DNA from: Bacteroidota bacterium
Lineage (GTDB): Bacteria; Bacteroidota; Bacteroidia; UKL13-3
Assembly (NCBI GenBank): GCA_947460345.1
Contig: CANHGM010000005.1
Span: 56,512 to 120,511, forward strand
Length of the DNA stretch: 64,000 nt
Direction of reading: 5' to 3'
Within the stretch, counting starts at the first letter, position 1; each line of letters starts with the position of its first letter. Position numbers and translations under genes: made by a program. Positions 51,074 through 60,526 of the stretch are shown here, piece after piece. The notes below the pieces were generated by a model. It saw only the letters and a program-made list of their open reading frames with translations, was not told where the DNA came from and did not search any database.

Positions 51074-51242
51074 ATAAATAATTTTAATATAGTTTTAAAC
51101 GAATTGGGCTCTTGCTTCAATCATCATACAAAAGAGATAAAGCTAATATAAGGCACTGCGATTTGACGAGTGTAACAAACTACTATATTAGCATAACGAA
51201 CGAACATCAAATTTGTTCGATGCGGGATTTAACTCAAACCTT
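51074..51242. other. Structured intergenic patch with nested inverted repeats
   Basis: No ORF fits here. GCTAATATA (51142-51150) and TATATTAGC (51184-51192) form a 9-bp inverted repeat enclosing a smaller GCACT/AGTG(T) pair. Next to it, GCAT...CGAACA (51191-51206) pairs with TGTTCG-ATGC (51214-51223), with a 6-base bulge. The patch is visibly richer in G+C than its flanks. It could be a structured RNA, a mobile-element remnant or a recombination site. Confidence 0.4.
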
Positions 51243-51372
51243 TTAATTATAAACCATATGTACTTTTATGTCGCTACTAAAATTGGTATATAATGTAATT
51301 TCATCATGAGTAAATTTCAATATTTCTATATAATCTTCTGTGTTTTGCCAACGAATGATTATCTTATTATTG

Positions 51373-52026
51373 CTAAAACCCACTTCTACTATGTACTTGG
51401 TAACCTTGATCAACAGTCCATTTTTTAGGGAGATAAAAAGCAATACCACCTTGCAACATATATAAAGGGAAAAACTGCTTGTTCACAGGATAGAGCACAG
51501 GAACATGAATTCTTATATTCCACAAATATTTATACTTGCCATCAGTTACTTGAAACAAATCGCTACCCAAACCTATAGACACAGAAGGACTGGCAAACAA
51601 TCCAGCAGGAACAGCCTCAGTTATAAAGTTTTTTTGAGTATAAGTTCCATTTATATAGGCTGCTCCAATTCCAATTCCCATCTCAGTAAAGAAACCTCTT
51701 TCATTCTTTTTTCTTGATATCCATTCAGCTTCAAGCAAAAATCCATTTTGTTTGCCTCGTTTAGTAAACCAACTAAATGTTGGAACAAATAGCAACTGTT
51801 TATTTATCTCTTTTTTATTGTTATTGTCTCTAAGCGTTCTATACATAGTGTTGTTTAAAGGATATTCTATACCAAATCTGATACCTGGGTTAATTTCTTT
51901 GGCAAGTATATCTATTCTAAAACCCACGGGATATGGTTTTACATCTTCTGATGATTGGGCATAGTGTTGAGCAAAAACTGGTAGTTGAACTATTATAATG
52001 ATTAGAGAAAATATTATTCTTTTCAT
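51373..52026 (-). CDS. Secreted outer-membrane beta-barrel-like protein
   Basis: 217 residues with signal peptide (cut near PVFAQ at 17-19). Strand-like segments GFLLEAEWISRKK, GFFTEMGIGIGAAYINGTY and MLQGGIAFYLPKKW end in HSRSGF, a terminal Phe as in barrels. A second, overlapping frame (51243-51449) could mean a truncated or frameshifted end, but the Phe ending argues the barrel is complete. Function unknown; flanked by the structured gap and the flippase. Confidence 0.6.
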   Translation of the reverse strand: MKRIIFSLIIIIVQLPVFAQHYAQSSEDVKPYPVGFRIDILAKEINPGIRFGIEYPLNNTMYRTLRDNNNKKEINKQLLFVPTFSWFTKRGKQNGFLLEAEWISRKKNERGFFTEMGIGIGAAYINGTYTQKNFITEAVPAGLFASPSVSIGLGSDLFQVTDGKYKYLWNIRIHVPVLYPVNKQFFPLYMLQGGIAFYLPKKWTVDQGYQVHSRSGF

Positions 52027-52042
52027 ATATATTTAGAAGTAA

Positions 52043-53398
52043 TTATTTAATTAATACGCTAACAATATATATAGCTAAAGTTGACAATATAATTGTTAAA
52101 TTACGTTTGAGACGGTATGGTACAGGATAATATTTTTGTCCAAGTAAATACCCAGTAACCATCATAGAGGCATAACAAGTTAGAGTAATCCAAGCAGCAG
52201 CTGTATAACCATATTTAGGCACAAACACAAACAAACCCAACAATGTTAAAACAGCACCTCCAATGGATATATATGAACCTATTTTGGTGTTATCAGTTAC
52301 TTTATACCAAATACTAATATTTATATATATACCTAAAAACCAATTGGCCAAAAGAAGAATAGGTACTATGTGTAAGCCAACCCAAAACTTTTCGGCAATA
52401 AAATGTTTAACAATATCAATACCTAATGTGATACCTAAAAATATAATGGCGCAAGCTATCACAAACCAATCCATCACTAATGCGTATTGTTTTTTTGCAT
52501 CTTTGTCTTGAGAACGAGCAAAGAAAAATGGCTCGGCTGCAAACCTAAACGCTTGAATAAAAATAGTCATAAAAATAGATAATTTGTAGCAAGTGCCATA
52601 AATGCCTGTTTGAAACATAGCAATATCTTTAGGCAACAAATAATTGAGCATGACACGGTCAAGTGTTTCGTTTACCATACCCGCTAAACCTATTAGCAAC
52701 ATAGGTAAACCATAACGCATCATCTCTTTCCATAGTTGAGTATCAAAACCTTTTATCAAGGCTTTAAATTGATTAGAAACCAAAATTAAAGAGGTGAGAC
52801 TTCCGACAACATTAGCTATAAAAACATATAAAACCTTATTTTCTGGTTGATATATATTTTTGACCCATTGTTCATTTAAATGGTTGGGACAATACCATAA
52901 GAAAAAGACATTAATGATAATATTAACCAAAATATTTGCAATACGGGAAACAGCAAAGTTTAAAGGTTTATTGAGTTGACGAAGCCTTGCAAAAGGAATT
53001 GAACATAAAGCATCAATAACTAATATAAGACCTAAATATATGACCAATTGGTCATTCCCAGGGAAATTAAAGGCATTTGCTATTTGACTTTGAAATACAA
53101 GAATTAGAAGTAAAAAAAACAGTGAGGTTCCAATTATAGATTTGAAAGCCGTACTAAAAACTTTTTCAGGATTGTTGTTTTTAGATGAAAATCTAAAGAA
53201 AGTAGTGTCCATTCCATAGATTAAAAGCACGTTTGCAAAAGAGATCAATCCAAAGTAAAATGAAATAGTTCCATTTTCAACTTCACTCATAGCCCTAGAC
53301 TGAAGAGGAACTAAAATAAGAGTATATATCAACCTAGCCAAGCTTGTAAGCCCGTATACAGCAGTTTGCGAGGCAAGTTTTTTAATAATACTACTCAT
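52043..53398 (-). CDS. Polysaccharide flippase (MOP superfamily)
   Basis: 451 residues from ATG 53398 (MSSIIKKLASQTAVYGLTSL); a start at 53410 would add four residues only. About 12-14 helices, N-terminal phrase LVPLQSRAMSEVENGTISFY and YGMDTTFFRF are typical of Bacteroidota lipopolysaccharide/oligosaccharide flippases. It is a different subgroup from the flippase at 28518. It follows no other glycan gene, so its glycan is unknown. Confidence 0.85.
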   Translation of the reverse strand: MSSIIKKLASQTAVYGLTSLARLIYTLILVPLQSRAMSEVENGTISFYFGLISFANVLLIYGMDTTFFRFSSKNNNPEKVFSTAFKSIIGTSLFFLLLILVFQSQIANAFNFPGNDQLVIYLGLILVIDALCSIPFARLRQLNKPLNFAVSRIANILVNIIINVFFLWYCPNHLNEQWVKNIYQPENKVLYVFIANVVGSLTSLILVSNQFKALIKGFDTQLWKEMMRYGLPMLLIGLAGMVNETLDRVMLNYLLPKDIAMFQTGIYGTCYKLSIFMTIFIQAFRFAAEPFFFARSQDKDAKKQYALVMDWFVIACAIIFLGITLGIDIVKHFIAEKFWVGLHIVPILLLANWFLGIYINISIWYKVTDNTKIGSYISIGGAVLTLLGLFVFVPKYGYTAAAWITLTCYASMMVTGYLLGQKYYPVPYRLKRNLTIILSTLAIYIVSVLIK

Positions 53399-53473
53399 AT
53401 ATTGAGGCAAATATCAGTTACACCTTTCAGTTTTTATCTATCTTAGTTAATATTGCAGGATAAATTTTTATAC

Positions 53474-54955
53474 ATGGCACATTTTGAAATTGGAACTATT
53501 CTAACAATTGAAAGATTACAATCAATTGTTTCAGAAAAAACATCATTAGTAATACCTGAAAAAAACAAAGAGAAAATTGAAAATTGCAGGAAATATTTAG
53601 ACAATATAGTATCTGATGGAAAAAAAATTATATATGGTGTCAACACTGGATTTGGTTCCTTGTGTAATACCATTATTCCAGCAGATCAATTAGAACAGCT
53701 TCAATATAATTTATTGATGAGTCATGCCTGCGGAACAGGAAATGAAGTAAAACCAGAAATTGTAAAGTTGATGTTATTGCTTAAAATTCAATCATTAAGC
53801 TATGGACATTCAGGTGTACAACTAGAAACTATAAACAGACTTATATACTTTTATGAAAATGACATTTTACCTGTAGTATATGAGCAAGGCAGTTTGGGAG
53901 CAAGCGGAGATTTGTCGCCATTAGCACATTTGGTTTTGCCTTTGATAGGAATGGGAGAAGTAAATTATCAAGATAAAAAAACACCTTCAAAAGATGTATT
54001 GAAAACTTTAGGGTTAGCTCCATTGAAACTAAAAGCAAAAGAAGGATTGGCACTTATTAATGGCACACAATTTATGGCTGCATATGGGTGTTATATGTTA
54101 ATACAAGCACACAAATTGTTTAAAGCAGCTAATGATATTGCAGCCTTATCTTTACAAGCATTTGATGGACGAATAGAACCATTTCATCATTTGGTGTCAG
54201 ACATCAGACCACATAATGGTCAAGTATTTACGGCAAAATATATGTCTAACAATTTATCAGATAGTGAATGTATGAAATCAAAAAAAGAACATGTACAAGA
54301 CCCATATTCTTTTAGATGTATACCACAAGTTCATGGAGCTACTTATGATGCATTAGCATATATAACAAAAATATTCGAGACAGAAATAAATGCAGTGACA
54401 GATAATCCATTAATATTCCCAGCAGAAGATTTAGTGATATCAGGAGGGAATTTTCATGGTCAAACCCTTGCATTGGCATTAGATCATTTGGCATTGTGCA
54501 TGCATGAATTAGGTAATATTTCAGAAAGGAGATTATATTTATTGATATCAGGCCAACGTGGATTACCCGCATTTTTAATAAAAGAGGCAGGATTAAACTC
54601 AGGTTTTATGATTACTCAGTATACTGCTGCATCTATGGTAAGTATAAACAAACAATATTGCACTCCATCTTCGGCTGATAGTATAGTTTCATCAAATGGA
54701 CAAGAAGACCATGTATCAATGGGTGCAAATGCTGCAATCAAAACCTTAAAAATTATAGATAATATTGCTTATATATTAGGGATTGAATTGATGGCGGCCG
54801 CTCAAGCAGTTGACTTTAAAGCAAAAGAAAGTTTAAGTTCCAAAAGTAAAGAATTGTATATACAGTTCAGAAAACAAATAAATTTTATTGAAGAAGATTG
54901 TATGATGCAGCCATTGATAGCCAAAAGCCATGAATTTATAAAAAATTATGTTTAA
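53474..54955 (+). CDS. hutH: Histidine ammonia-lyase
   Basis: 493 residues from ATG 53474. The MIO prosthetic-group triad Ala-Ser-Gly is at 143-145 (GSLGASGDLSPLAHL), the family block starts YGVNTGFGSL, and FHGQTLALALDHL is present, so all core motifs are intact. The enzyme deaminates histidine to urocanate. No hutU, hutI or other hut genes are adjacent. An in-frame TTG at 53453 is possible but less likely. Confidence 0.94.
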   Translation: MAHFEIGTILTIERLQSIVSEKTSLVIPEKNKEKIENCRKYLDNIVSDGKKIIYGVNTGFGSLCNTIIPADQLEQLQYNLLMSHACGTGNEVKPEIVKLMLLLKIQSLSYGHSGVQLETINRLIYFYENDILPVVYEQGSLGASGDLSPLAHLVLPLIGMGEVNYQDKKTPSKDVLKTLGLAPLKLKAKEGLALINGTQFMAAYGCYMLIQAHKLFKAANDIAALSLQAFDGRIEPFHHLVSDIRPHNGQVFTAKYMSNNLSDSECMKSKKEHVQDPYSFRCIPQVHGATYDALAYITKIFETEINAVTDNPLIFPAEDLVISGGNFHGQTLALALDHLALCMHELGNISERRLYLLISGQRGLPAFLIKEAGLNSGFMITQYTAASMVSINKQYCTPSSADSIVSSNGQEDHVSMGANAAIKTLKIIDNIAYILGIELMAAAQAVDFKAKESLSSKSKELYIQFRKQINFIEEDCMMQPLIAKSHEFIKNYV

Positions 54956-54981
54956 AATTTACCAAAGCAACCTTAGTTCCT

Positions 54982-54989
54982 TATTTTTG
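54982..54989 (+). promoter_or_regulatory. TAnnTTTG -7 element for the GH114-like gene
   Basis: TATTTTTG followed by TC, 18 bases before ATG 55008. It lies downstream of the in-frame start at 54948, which therefore cannot be the start of the mRNA from this promoter. Confidence 0.45.
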
Positions 54990-55007
54990 TCTTTCAGAAA
55001 ACCACCC

Positions 55008-56003
55008 ATGAAGTTAATAAAGAATTATATACCCGTGCTCCTAATTGTGGCAATAATGGTTGGTTTATATTCATGCAAAAAAGTTACTCCTCCATTATTA
55101 GACTACAAACGCGATATAAAATATTTAGTTGAAAATATTTCAGACTATTCGCATTTGTATAACAAAAGATTTGTTGTAATAGTAAATGATGGGTATGAGC
55201 TGTTAACTAAAGATGCTCAAAAAAATGGGGTAGTTGATTTAGAGTATGTATCGAGAATAAATGGGATGCATATAAATGGTTTGAATTATGGACCTGACTC
55301 TTTAAATAAAGCAGTAACAGATGGCGACAGAAATTCCATAAATGATTGGCTCAAAATTTCTAAAGCAAATATGATCCCAACATTTGTTACAGACTATTCA
55401 AACGAGCCAGCTAAAATGCTTGAGTCTTACACCAACAATTTATTGAAGGCATATATTCCTTATGTATCTGTAAATACCAACAATACTGAAATACCTAATT
55501 ATCCTGATACGGTTGTAAACTCAAATATTGATTCTGTATTTACAACTTTGATTTGTAGAAATTTTATATTGATTCCTAATTTGTCTAACTATGCAAGCAA
55601 ACATGACTTTATTGAAGTGATGAAAAACAAAAACTATGATATGATAATTATAGATTGGAATTTTAACGCAACCTCAACATGGAGTAAGTTAGAACTTGAT
55701 TCATTGAAAATAAAAGCAAATGGGGCCAAAAGAATGGTATTGTCATATATGAGTATTGGACAAGCTCAAAACAACCGTTTCTATTGGGAAAAAAGATTTA
55801 CTGATGTTCCACCATTGTGGCTATTTGATGAAGATAAAAAACATAAAGGATACTTTAATATTAAATATTGGGACAGTGATTGGCAACATTTTATGTATGG
55901 AACAGACGATTCATATACAAGAAAAATAACCAAAGCAGGTTTTGATGGCGTGTATTTAGATAAGCTAAAAGAAGGCTATACGTACTGGGAGAATAAAAAA
56001 TAA
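55008..56003 (+). CDS. GH114-like lipoprotein (TM1410-type glycosidase fold)
   Basis: 331 residues from ATG 55008, giving lipobox VGLYSC (Cys at about 22). The fold is a TIM-barrel type: KRFVVIVNDGYE, YDMIIIDWNFNATS, KRMVLSYMSIGQAQNNR (the SYxSIGxAE-like strand of this clan), and KAGFDGVYLDKLKEG with the catalytic-type Asp region. GH114/TM1410 members cleave alpha-1,4-galactosaminidic links in cell-surface or biofilm polymers. Substrate here is not known. It follows hutH with its own promoter. Confidence 0.68.
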   Translation: MKLIKNYIPVLLIVAIMVGLYSCKKVTPPLLDYKRDIKYLVENISDYSHLYNKRFVVIVNDGYELLTKDAQKNGVVDLEYVSRINGMHINGLNYGPDSLNKAVTDGDRNSINDWLKISKANMIPTFVTDYSNEPAKMLESYTNNLLKAYIPYVSVNTNNTEIPNYPDTVVNSNIDSVFTTLICRNFILIPNLSNYASKHDFIEVMKNKNYDMIIIDWNFNATSTWSKLELDSLKIKANGAKRMVLSYMSIGQAQNNRFYWEKRFTDVPPLWLFDEDKKHKGYFNIKYWDSDWQHFMYGTDDSYTRKITKAGFDGVYLDKLKEGYTYWENKK

Positions 56004-56013
56004 CAGCTATCTA

Positions 56014-57903
56014 TTAATACGCACGCTCTTTCTTCCCTTCCATATAGTTTATAAAAGATTTATTTACTACTCTATTTCCACCAGGTGTTGGATAATTACC
56101 ACTAAAATACCAATCACCTTTATGGTCAGGACAAGCTATATGAAGATTTTCTATTGTTTGATATATCACTTGAACCTTCGCATTTATTCCTTCTGGTGTG
56201 AGTATTTCAGATATTTTTGAAGTAAGTTCGTCATCTGTAAACAAGTCGTAAAGAGGTTTAAGCAAATTAGTTTGTTCTTCTTTAGGATGATTTTCAACAG
56301 CTAAACATTTTTGGTAGGTTTCGTCCATTAAATGAAATCTATTTGTTTCTTTTAACAATGCTACCATCGCTTGGAATGCAACAAACTCACCTAACCTACT
56401 CATGTCTATACCATAACAATCAGGATAACGAATTTGAGGAGCAGAAGATACCACAACAATGCTTTTGGGTTTTAACCTATCTAGAATACGAATTATAGAA
56501 TTTTTTAAAGTGGTACCTCTAACAATACTATCATCTATAACAACTAAATTATCTTTACCCGCTTTTATCACACCATAGGTTACATCATATACATGAGCTA
56601 CTAAATCTTCTCTGTTTGAATCATCTGTGATAAAAGTTCTGAGTTTTGCGTCTTTTACAGCTATCTTTTCTCTTCTTGGTTTCAATGATAAAATATTTTC
56701 AAGAAGTTCAGGGGTTAAATTTTCGCCAGCTTCTAATATTTTTTCTTTCTTATATACATCAAGCCAATTCAAAATACCATCTATCATACCGTAAAAAGAT
56801 GTAGCTGCTGTGTTGGGTATATAACTAAAAACTGTATTTCTGATATCGTGGTCTACTGCATTTAAAACTATTGGAGAAAGTAATTTGCCAAGCGTTTTTC
56901 TTTCATTATAAATGGATGCATCATTGCCACGACTAAAATATATTCTCTCAAAAGAGCAAGAGGTACGTTCGAGAGGGGCATTAATTTCAGTTTCGAAAAC
57001 TACACCGTTTTTCTTAATGATTAGAGCATGGCCAGGTGTAAGTTCTTTTATAGATTCCAAAGGAACATCAAAAGCCGTTTGAATAGCAGGCCTTTCAGAA
57101 GTAACTACAGCTATTTCATCATCACAATAATAAAAAGCTGGTCTAATACCATTAGGATCTCTCAGTACAAAAGCATCACCATGACCAATCATACCAGCTA
57201 TTGTATATCCACCATCAAATTTCTTAGTGGCTCTTTTAAGAATATTGCTAATGTTTAAGCTTTCAGCTATCATTTGTGTAATCTGAAGGTTGTCAAATTG
57301 CTTTGATTTATACCCTTCAAATTCAGCTTGAACTTCTTCATCTAAAAAATGTCCTATTTTTTCAAGAACCGTAACTGTATCTGCTTTCTCAATTGGGTGT
57401 TGACCTAAATCTACTAATGTATCGAACAGTTCGTCAACATTAGTTAAATTAAAATTACCAGCAACCACTAAAGTTCTACTCATCCAATTATTATCACGAA
57501 TAAAAGGGTGACACTTATCAATACTATTTACCCCATGAGTGCCATATCTTAGATGGCCTAGCAATAATTCACCAACGTAAGGAGCATTTGCTTTTAACCA
57601 ATCAGTATCAGCAAGTTTTTCTTTATTATCAGGGATATTCTTATATATTTTTGAGAAAATTTTACTAACTGCATTTGTTTTTTCGCTTCTTTCTCTATTG
57701 ATATAATGCCCTCCCGGTTGTGGGTCAAGTTTTATAGTAGCTACACCTGCACCATCCTGACCTCTATTATGTTGTTTTTCCATTAACAAATACAATTTTT
57801 TTAGCCCATAAAGAGCAGAACCATATTTTTGTTGATAATAATCTAAAGGTTTTAATAAGCGGATAAGGGCAATTCCGCATTCGTGTTTTATAGGATCGCT
57901 CAC
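56014..57903 (-). CDS. Long-form amidophosphoribosyltransferase-type amidotransferase (PurF paralogue)
   Basis: 629 residues against about 470-510 for standard PurF. N-terminal class II glutamine amidotransferase has HECGIALIRL with the nucleophile Cys at 9 and QHNRGQDGAGVATIKL; phosphoribosyltransferase domain has VVIDDSIVRGTTLKNSIIRI (PRPP motif) and PQIRYPDCYGIDMS. The C-terminal about 100 residues are extra. Bacteroidota usually carry a second short PurF elsewhere, so this may be a paralogue with a changed acceptor. A TAnnTTTG element lies 21 bases before the ATG. Confidence 0.85.
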   Translation of the reverse strand: MSDPIKHECGIALIRLLKPLDYYQQKYGSALYGLKKLYLLMEKQHNRGQDGAGVATIKLDPQPGGHYINRERSEKTNAVSKIFSKIYKNIPDNKEKLADTDWLKANAPYVGELLLGHLRYGTHGVNSIDKCHPFIRDNNWMSRTLVVAGNFNLTNVDELFDTLVDLGQHPIEKADTVTVLEKIGHFLDEEVQAEFEGYKSKQFDNLQITQMIAESLNISNILKRATKKFDGGYTIAGMIGHGDAFVLRDPNGIRPAFYYCDDEIAVVTSERPAIQTAFDVPLESIKELTPGHALIIKKNGVVFETEINAPLERTSCSFERIYFSRGNDASIYNERKTLGKLLSPIVLNAVDHDIRNTVFSYIPNTAATSFYGMIDGILNWLDVYKKEKILEAGENLTPELLENILSLKPRREKIAVKDAKLRTFITDDSNREDLVAHVYDVTYGVIKAGKDNLVVIDDSIVRGTTLKNSIIRILDRLKPKSIVVVSSAPQIRYPDCYGIDMSRLGEFVAFQAMVALLKETNRFHLMDETYQKCLAVENHPKEEQTNLLKPLYDLFTDDELTSKISEILTPEGINAKVQVIYQTIENLHIACPDHKGDWYFSGNYPTPGGNRVVNKSFINYMEGKKERAY

Positions 57904-57924
57904 AGATGTATTTATAAATGTAGT

Positions 57925-57932
57925 GCAAAATT
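57925..57932 (-). promoter_or_regulatory. TAnnTTTG -7 element for the PurF-type gene
   Basis: TAATTTTG followed by CAC on the minus strand, 21 bases before the ATG at 57903. Confidence 0.5.
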
Positions 57933-58035
57933 AAGGGTAATTTTACTTAAAAATCTTGTCTAAGTTTAAGAAACTAAATGCTTTTAGTTTGAATATGTTT
58001 TTTTATTCATGTATTGCCAATTAATATTGTAAAAA

Positions 58036-59451
58036 ATGAATCCATTTGCTTCAATAGTTGAAAACAATAATAGACTTTTAAAATTTTCTATTTTATTGGC
58101 ATTGCTAATAAAATCAATGTATTTGGTGTTTTTCTGTTATATATATACGGATAGCGACCAAACAATGCAATGGCTTGCAGCTTCTGAATATGCTTTAGGA
58201 ACATTTAATACACTTTTCTTTTATGGACAAGATTATAACCCCATGATTGAAGCTCTCTTTGCTTCTCCATTGGTTTATATTGGTTTCCCTGTTTATTTTG
58301 CATTGCCCACTATTACCACTATCATGGGATTGACCCCTTGGATATTTACTGTTTATATATTATATAAAAACAACCATTTGTTTTCAGCTTCTATTTTAAT
58401 GTTGATATTAGCAGCATTGCCCTACGAATTCCATATTGTAAATGCCATTTCAAGGGGTTGGGTGCATGGATTGTTTGTTGCCACTGTAGGATTGTTTTTA
58501 TTATTTAATACAAAAGCAAACTACACATTCATCAACATTTCAAAATTGATTGTTGCCGGTTTGCTAGGTGGAGCTGGAACATATATATGCCCCAATGTAG
58601 TATTATATTTTATTCCATTTGTAGTTTATTGGTGGATACTAGTAGGCGAAAAAAAAATAATCATTGGAACAATCTTAGGTGCTTGTTATATAGCTGGTGT
58701 AATTGTTACTTCTAAGTTATGTTCAAACTTTCCATATCATTCTTACATCAAACATTGGAACTCTCCCTTTTCATTAAGTTTTGAATACTTTGTTCATAAT
58801 TTAAAAAGTATTTATTTACTGTTCAACGGTTTGTTTCCTTTGTATTCATATCTAGGAATCATCATTTTTATATCAATTTTTATATTTACTTGGCATTTAT
58901 TTAAAAAGAAAAACTTTCTCTTTTTCTGGCCGATGTTGGTATTGATAGTTTTGGTATTGATTACACTTTTTACTAGGAAGTCAAACAATGGTCAAGGAAA
59001 TCCCTTTTTTCCATATATAAGATTTTATTTAGCTATACCTATATTATTCTATTACTTTTTTTTAAACCAATATAATAAGTGGTTTCAGATTCATAGAAAA
59101 AAAGCCATTTACCTATTGTTATTAGCAATAGGGATTCAATTATTTTTATTCCCATTACATCAAATAAAATATACCAAAACAGATGAATTTGTGAGAGTTG
59201 TTTCAATTAAAAAACTATGTAAAGCTTGCGATTCTATTGATGTTATTATGAAGGAAAGGCGTCAAGACAAGGCTTTAATTTTCAAAAAATGTGATGAAAT
59301 AGCTTTTGGGTGTGCAGCCTTAGGTTACAAATATCATTTTTTGTATCCTGAGTATGAAAGGCACAAACTCAATCATGAAATTTTTGAAAAAACTGATACA
59401 TCCCAACTGTTACATATAAGTTATGAATCAGGTATATATATATTTAAATAA
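58036..59451 (+). CDS. Polytopic membrane protein, GT-C-like
   Basis: 471 residues with about 10-11 membrane helices, YIYTDSDQTMQWLAASEYAL between the first two helices (an acidic first-loop motif, as in GT-C glycosyltransferases such as GT39/ArnT-like proteins), and a soluble C-terminal part. There is no other marker. The gene is preceded by TAATATTG, a near-consensus -7 element. I call it GT-C-like only by topology and the acidic loop; a glycosyltransferase or lipid-sugar transferase is possible. Confidence 0.5.
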   Translation: MNPFASIVENNNRLLKFSILLALLIKSMYLVFFCYIYTDSDQTMQWLAASEYALGTFNTLFFYGQDYNPMIEALFASPLVYIGFPVYFALPTITTIMGLTPWIFTVYILYKNNHLFSASILMLILAALPYEFHIVNAISRGWVHGLFVATVGLFLLFNTKANYTFINISKLIVAGLLGGAGTYICPNVVLYFIPFVVYWWILVGEKKIIIGTILGACYIAGVIVTSKLCSNFPYHSYIKHWNSPFSLSFEYFVHNLKSIYLLFNGLFPLYSYLGIIIFISIFIFTWHLFKKKNFLFFWPMLVLIVLVLITLFTRKSNNGQGNPFFPYIRFYLAIPILFYYFFLNQYNKWFQIHRKKAIYLLLLAIGIQLFLFPLHQIKYTKTDEFVRVVSIKKLCKACDSIDVIMKERRQDKALIFKKCDEIAFGCAALGYKYHFLYPEYERHKLNHEIFEKTDTSQLLHISYESGIYIFK

Positions 59452-60526
59452 TTGATTTAGATTTAAAGAACAATTTCCCTTTTTTTATATATAAATCAGA
59501 TGGAATATTGTTAGTATACAACATACCTGTTCCAAGTCCTTGTGGCAAATTGTTTATATGTGTTGAAGTCCACTGGGCAATAGCATTTAAACCAATATTG
59601 CTTTCTAAAGCTGAAGTAGCCCACCAGCCAATTTGATGTTTTTTACACAACCTGATCCATAGATTACATTTATCGAAACTACCAAGCAGGGTAGGCTTAA
59701 TAATTATATACTGTGGTTTAATATTTTTGAGAAGAATATCTCCTGAATGATAGACGTCTATCCCTATTAATTCTTCGTCTAATGCAATGGGTATTTTTGA
59801 ATCTCTACAAATTTTTTCGATAATATCAATTTGGCCTTGCTTCACAGGCTGTTCAATACTGTGTATATCAAATCGAGATAGATCTTTAAGCATACTCAAA
59901 GCATCGTCATTGCCAAAGCCCCCATTCGCATCTAGCCTAATGGTAACTTTCCACGAATTATACTTTTTTCTGATACGTTCAATAAGTCTACATTCTTCAT
60001 CAAAATCTAGTGCTCCAACTTTAAACTTAATGGTAGTGAAACCTTTATCAATTTTATCATAAGCTTCTTTTTCCATTTCAAATGAGTTACTCATCCATAC
60101 AAGACCGTTTATTTCTATAGGGCTATTGCTATTATAAAATTGTGTATCAAATATTTTCTTGGCTTTATCTGAAGCTAGTTCAAATTGAAGTGTTTGAAAT
60201 GCAAAATCAACAGCAGGAATTGACTCAAAAAAATCTTCTGGTAATGGTTCTAGATTATTAAGGTAAGAGCATAATTGTATAATAGATGATTCAACTACAC
60301 TTTCATCTAAACTAAGGCCCTTAAGCGGAGCAGCTTCTCCAACAGCTTGTGCTTGTAAAATTAATTTTTGAACATATATATCGTCATTTGTTGGCTCAAT
60401 CTTATCAAATTCAGTTTTGTTATTAAACGCAAGAATATAAAATACTTGATGACTTGACAATTCATTTCTGCTTGTCTTTACAGGCTTCTTAAATAAAAGG
60501 TTGTATTGAATATAGCTATAAAACAT
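59444..60526 (-). CDS. menC: o-Succinylbenzoate synthase
   Basis: 360 residues of the enolase superfamily. N-terminal capping domain includes GEAAPLKGLSLDESV. Barrel residues: KFKVGALDFDEE (KxK), VTIRLDANGGF (Asp ligand), HSIEQP (Glu ligand), IALDEELIG (Asp ligand) and IIIKPTLLGSFDK (base Lys). It dehydrates SHCHC to o-succinylbenzoate in menaquinone synthesis; related superfamily racemases share these motifs but the N-terminal part fits MenC best. The end overlaps the convergent membrane-protein gene by 8 bases; the DUF6629 gene overlaps its start by 1 base. Confidence 0.87.
   Translation of the reverse strand: MFYSYIQYNLLFKKPVKTSRNELSSHQVFYILAFNNKTEFDKIEPTNDDIYVQKLILQAQAVGEAAPLKGLSLDESVVESSIIQLCSYLNNLEPLPEDFFESIPAVDFAFQTLQFELASDKAKKIFDTQFYNSNSPIEINGLVWMSNSFEMEKEAYDKIDKGFTTIKFKVGALDFDEECRLIERIRKKYNSWKVTIRLDANGGFGNDDALSMLKDLSRFDIHSIEQPVKQGQIDIIEKICRDSKIPIALDEELIGIDVYHSGDILLKNIKPQYIIIKPTLLGSFDKCNLWIRLCKKHQIGWWATSALESNIGLNAIAQWTSTHINNLPQGLGTGMLYTNNIPSDLYIKKGKLFFKSKSII

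Noticed and set aside
51074..51242. Possible tRNA or integron attC site
   Set aside because: No cloverleaf, no acceptor-anticodon arrangement, and no attC core consensus; the inverted repeats remain unexplained.
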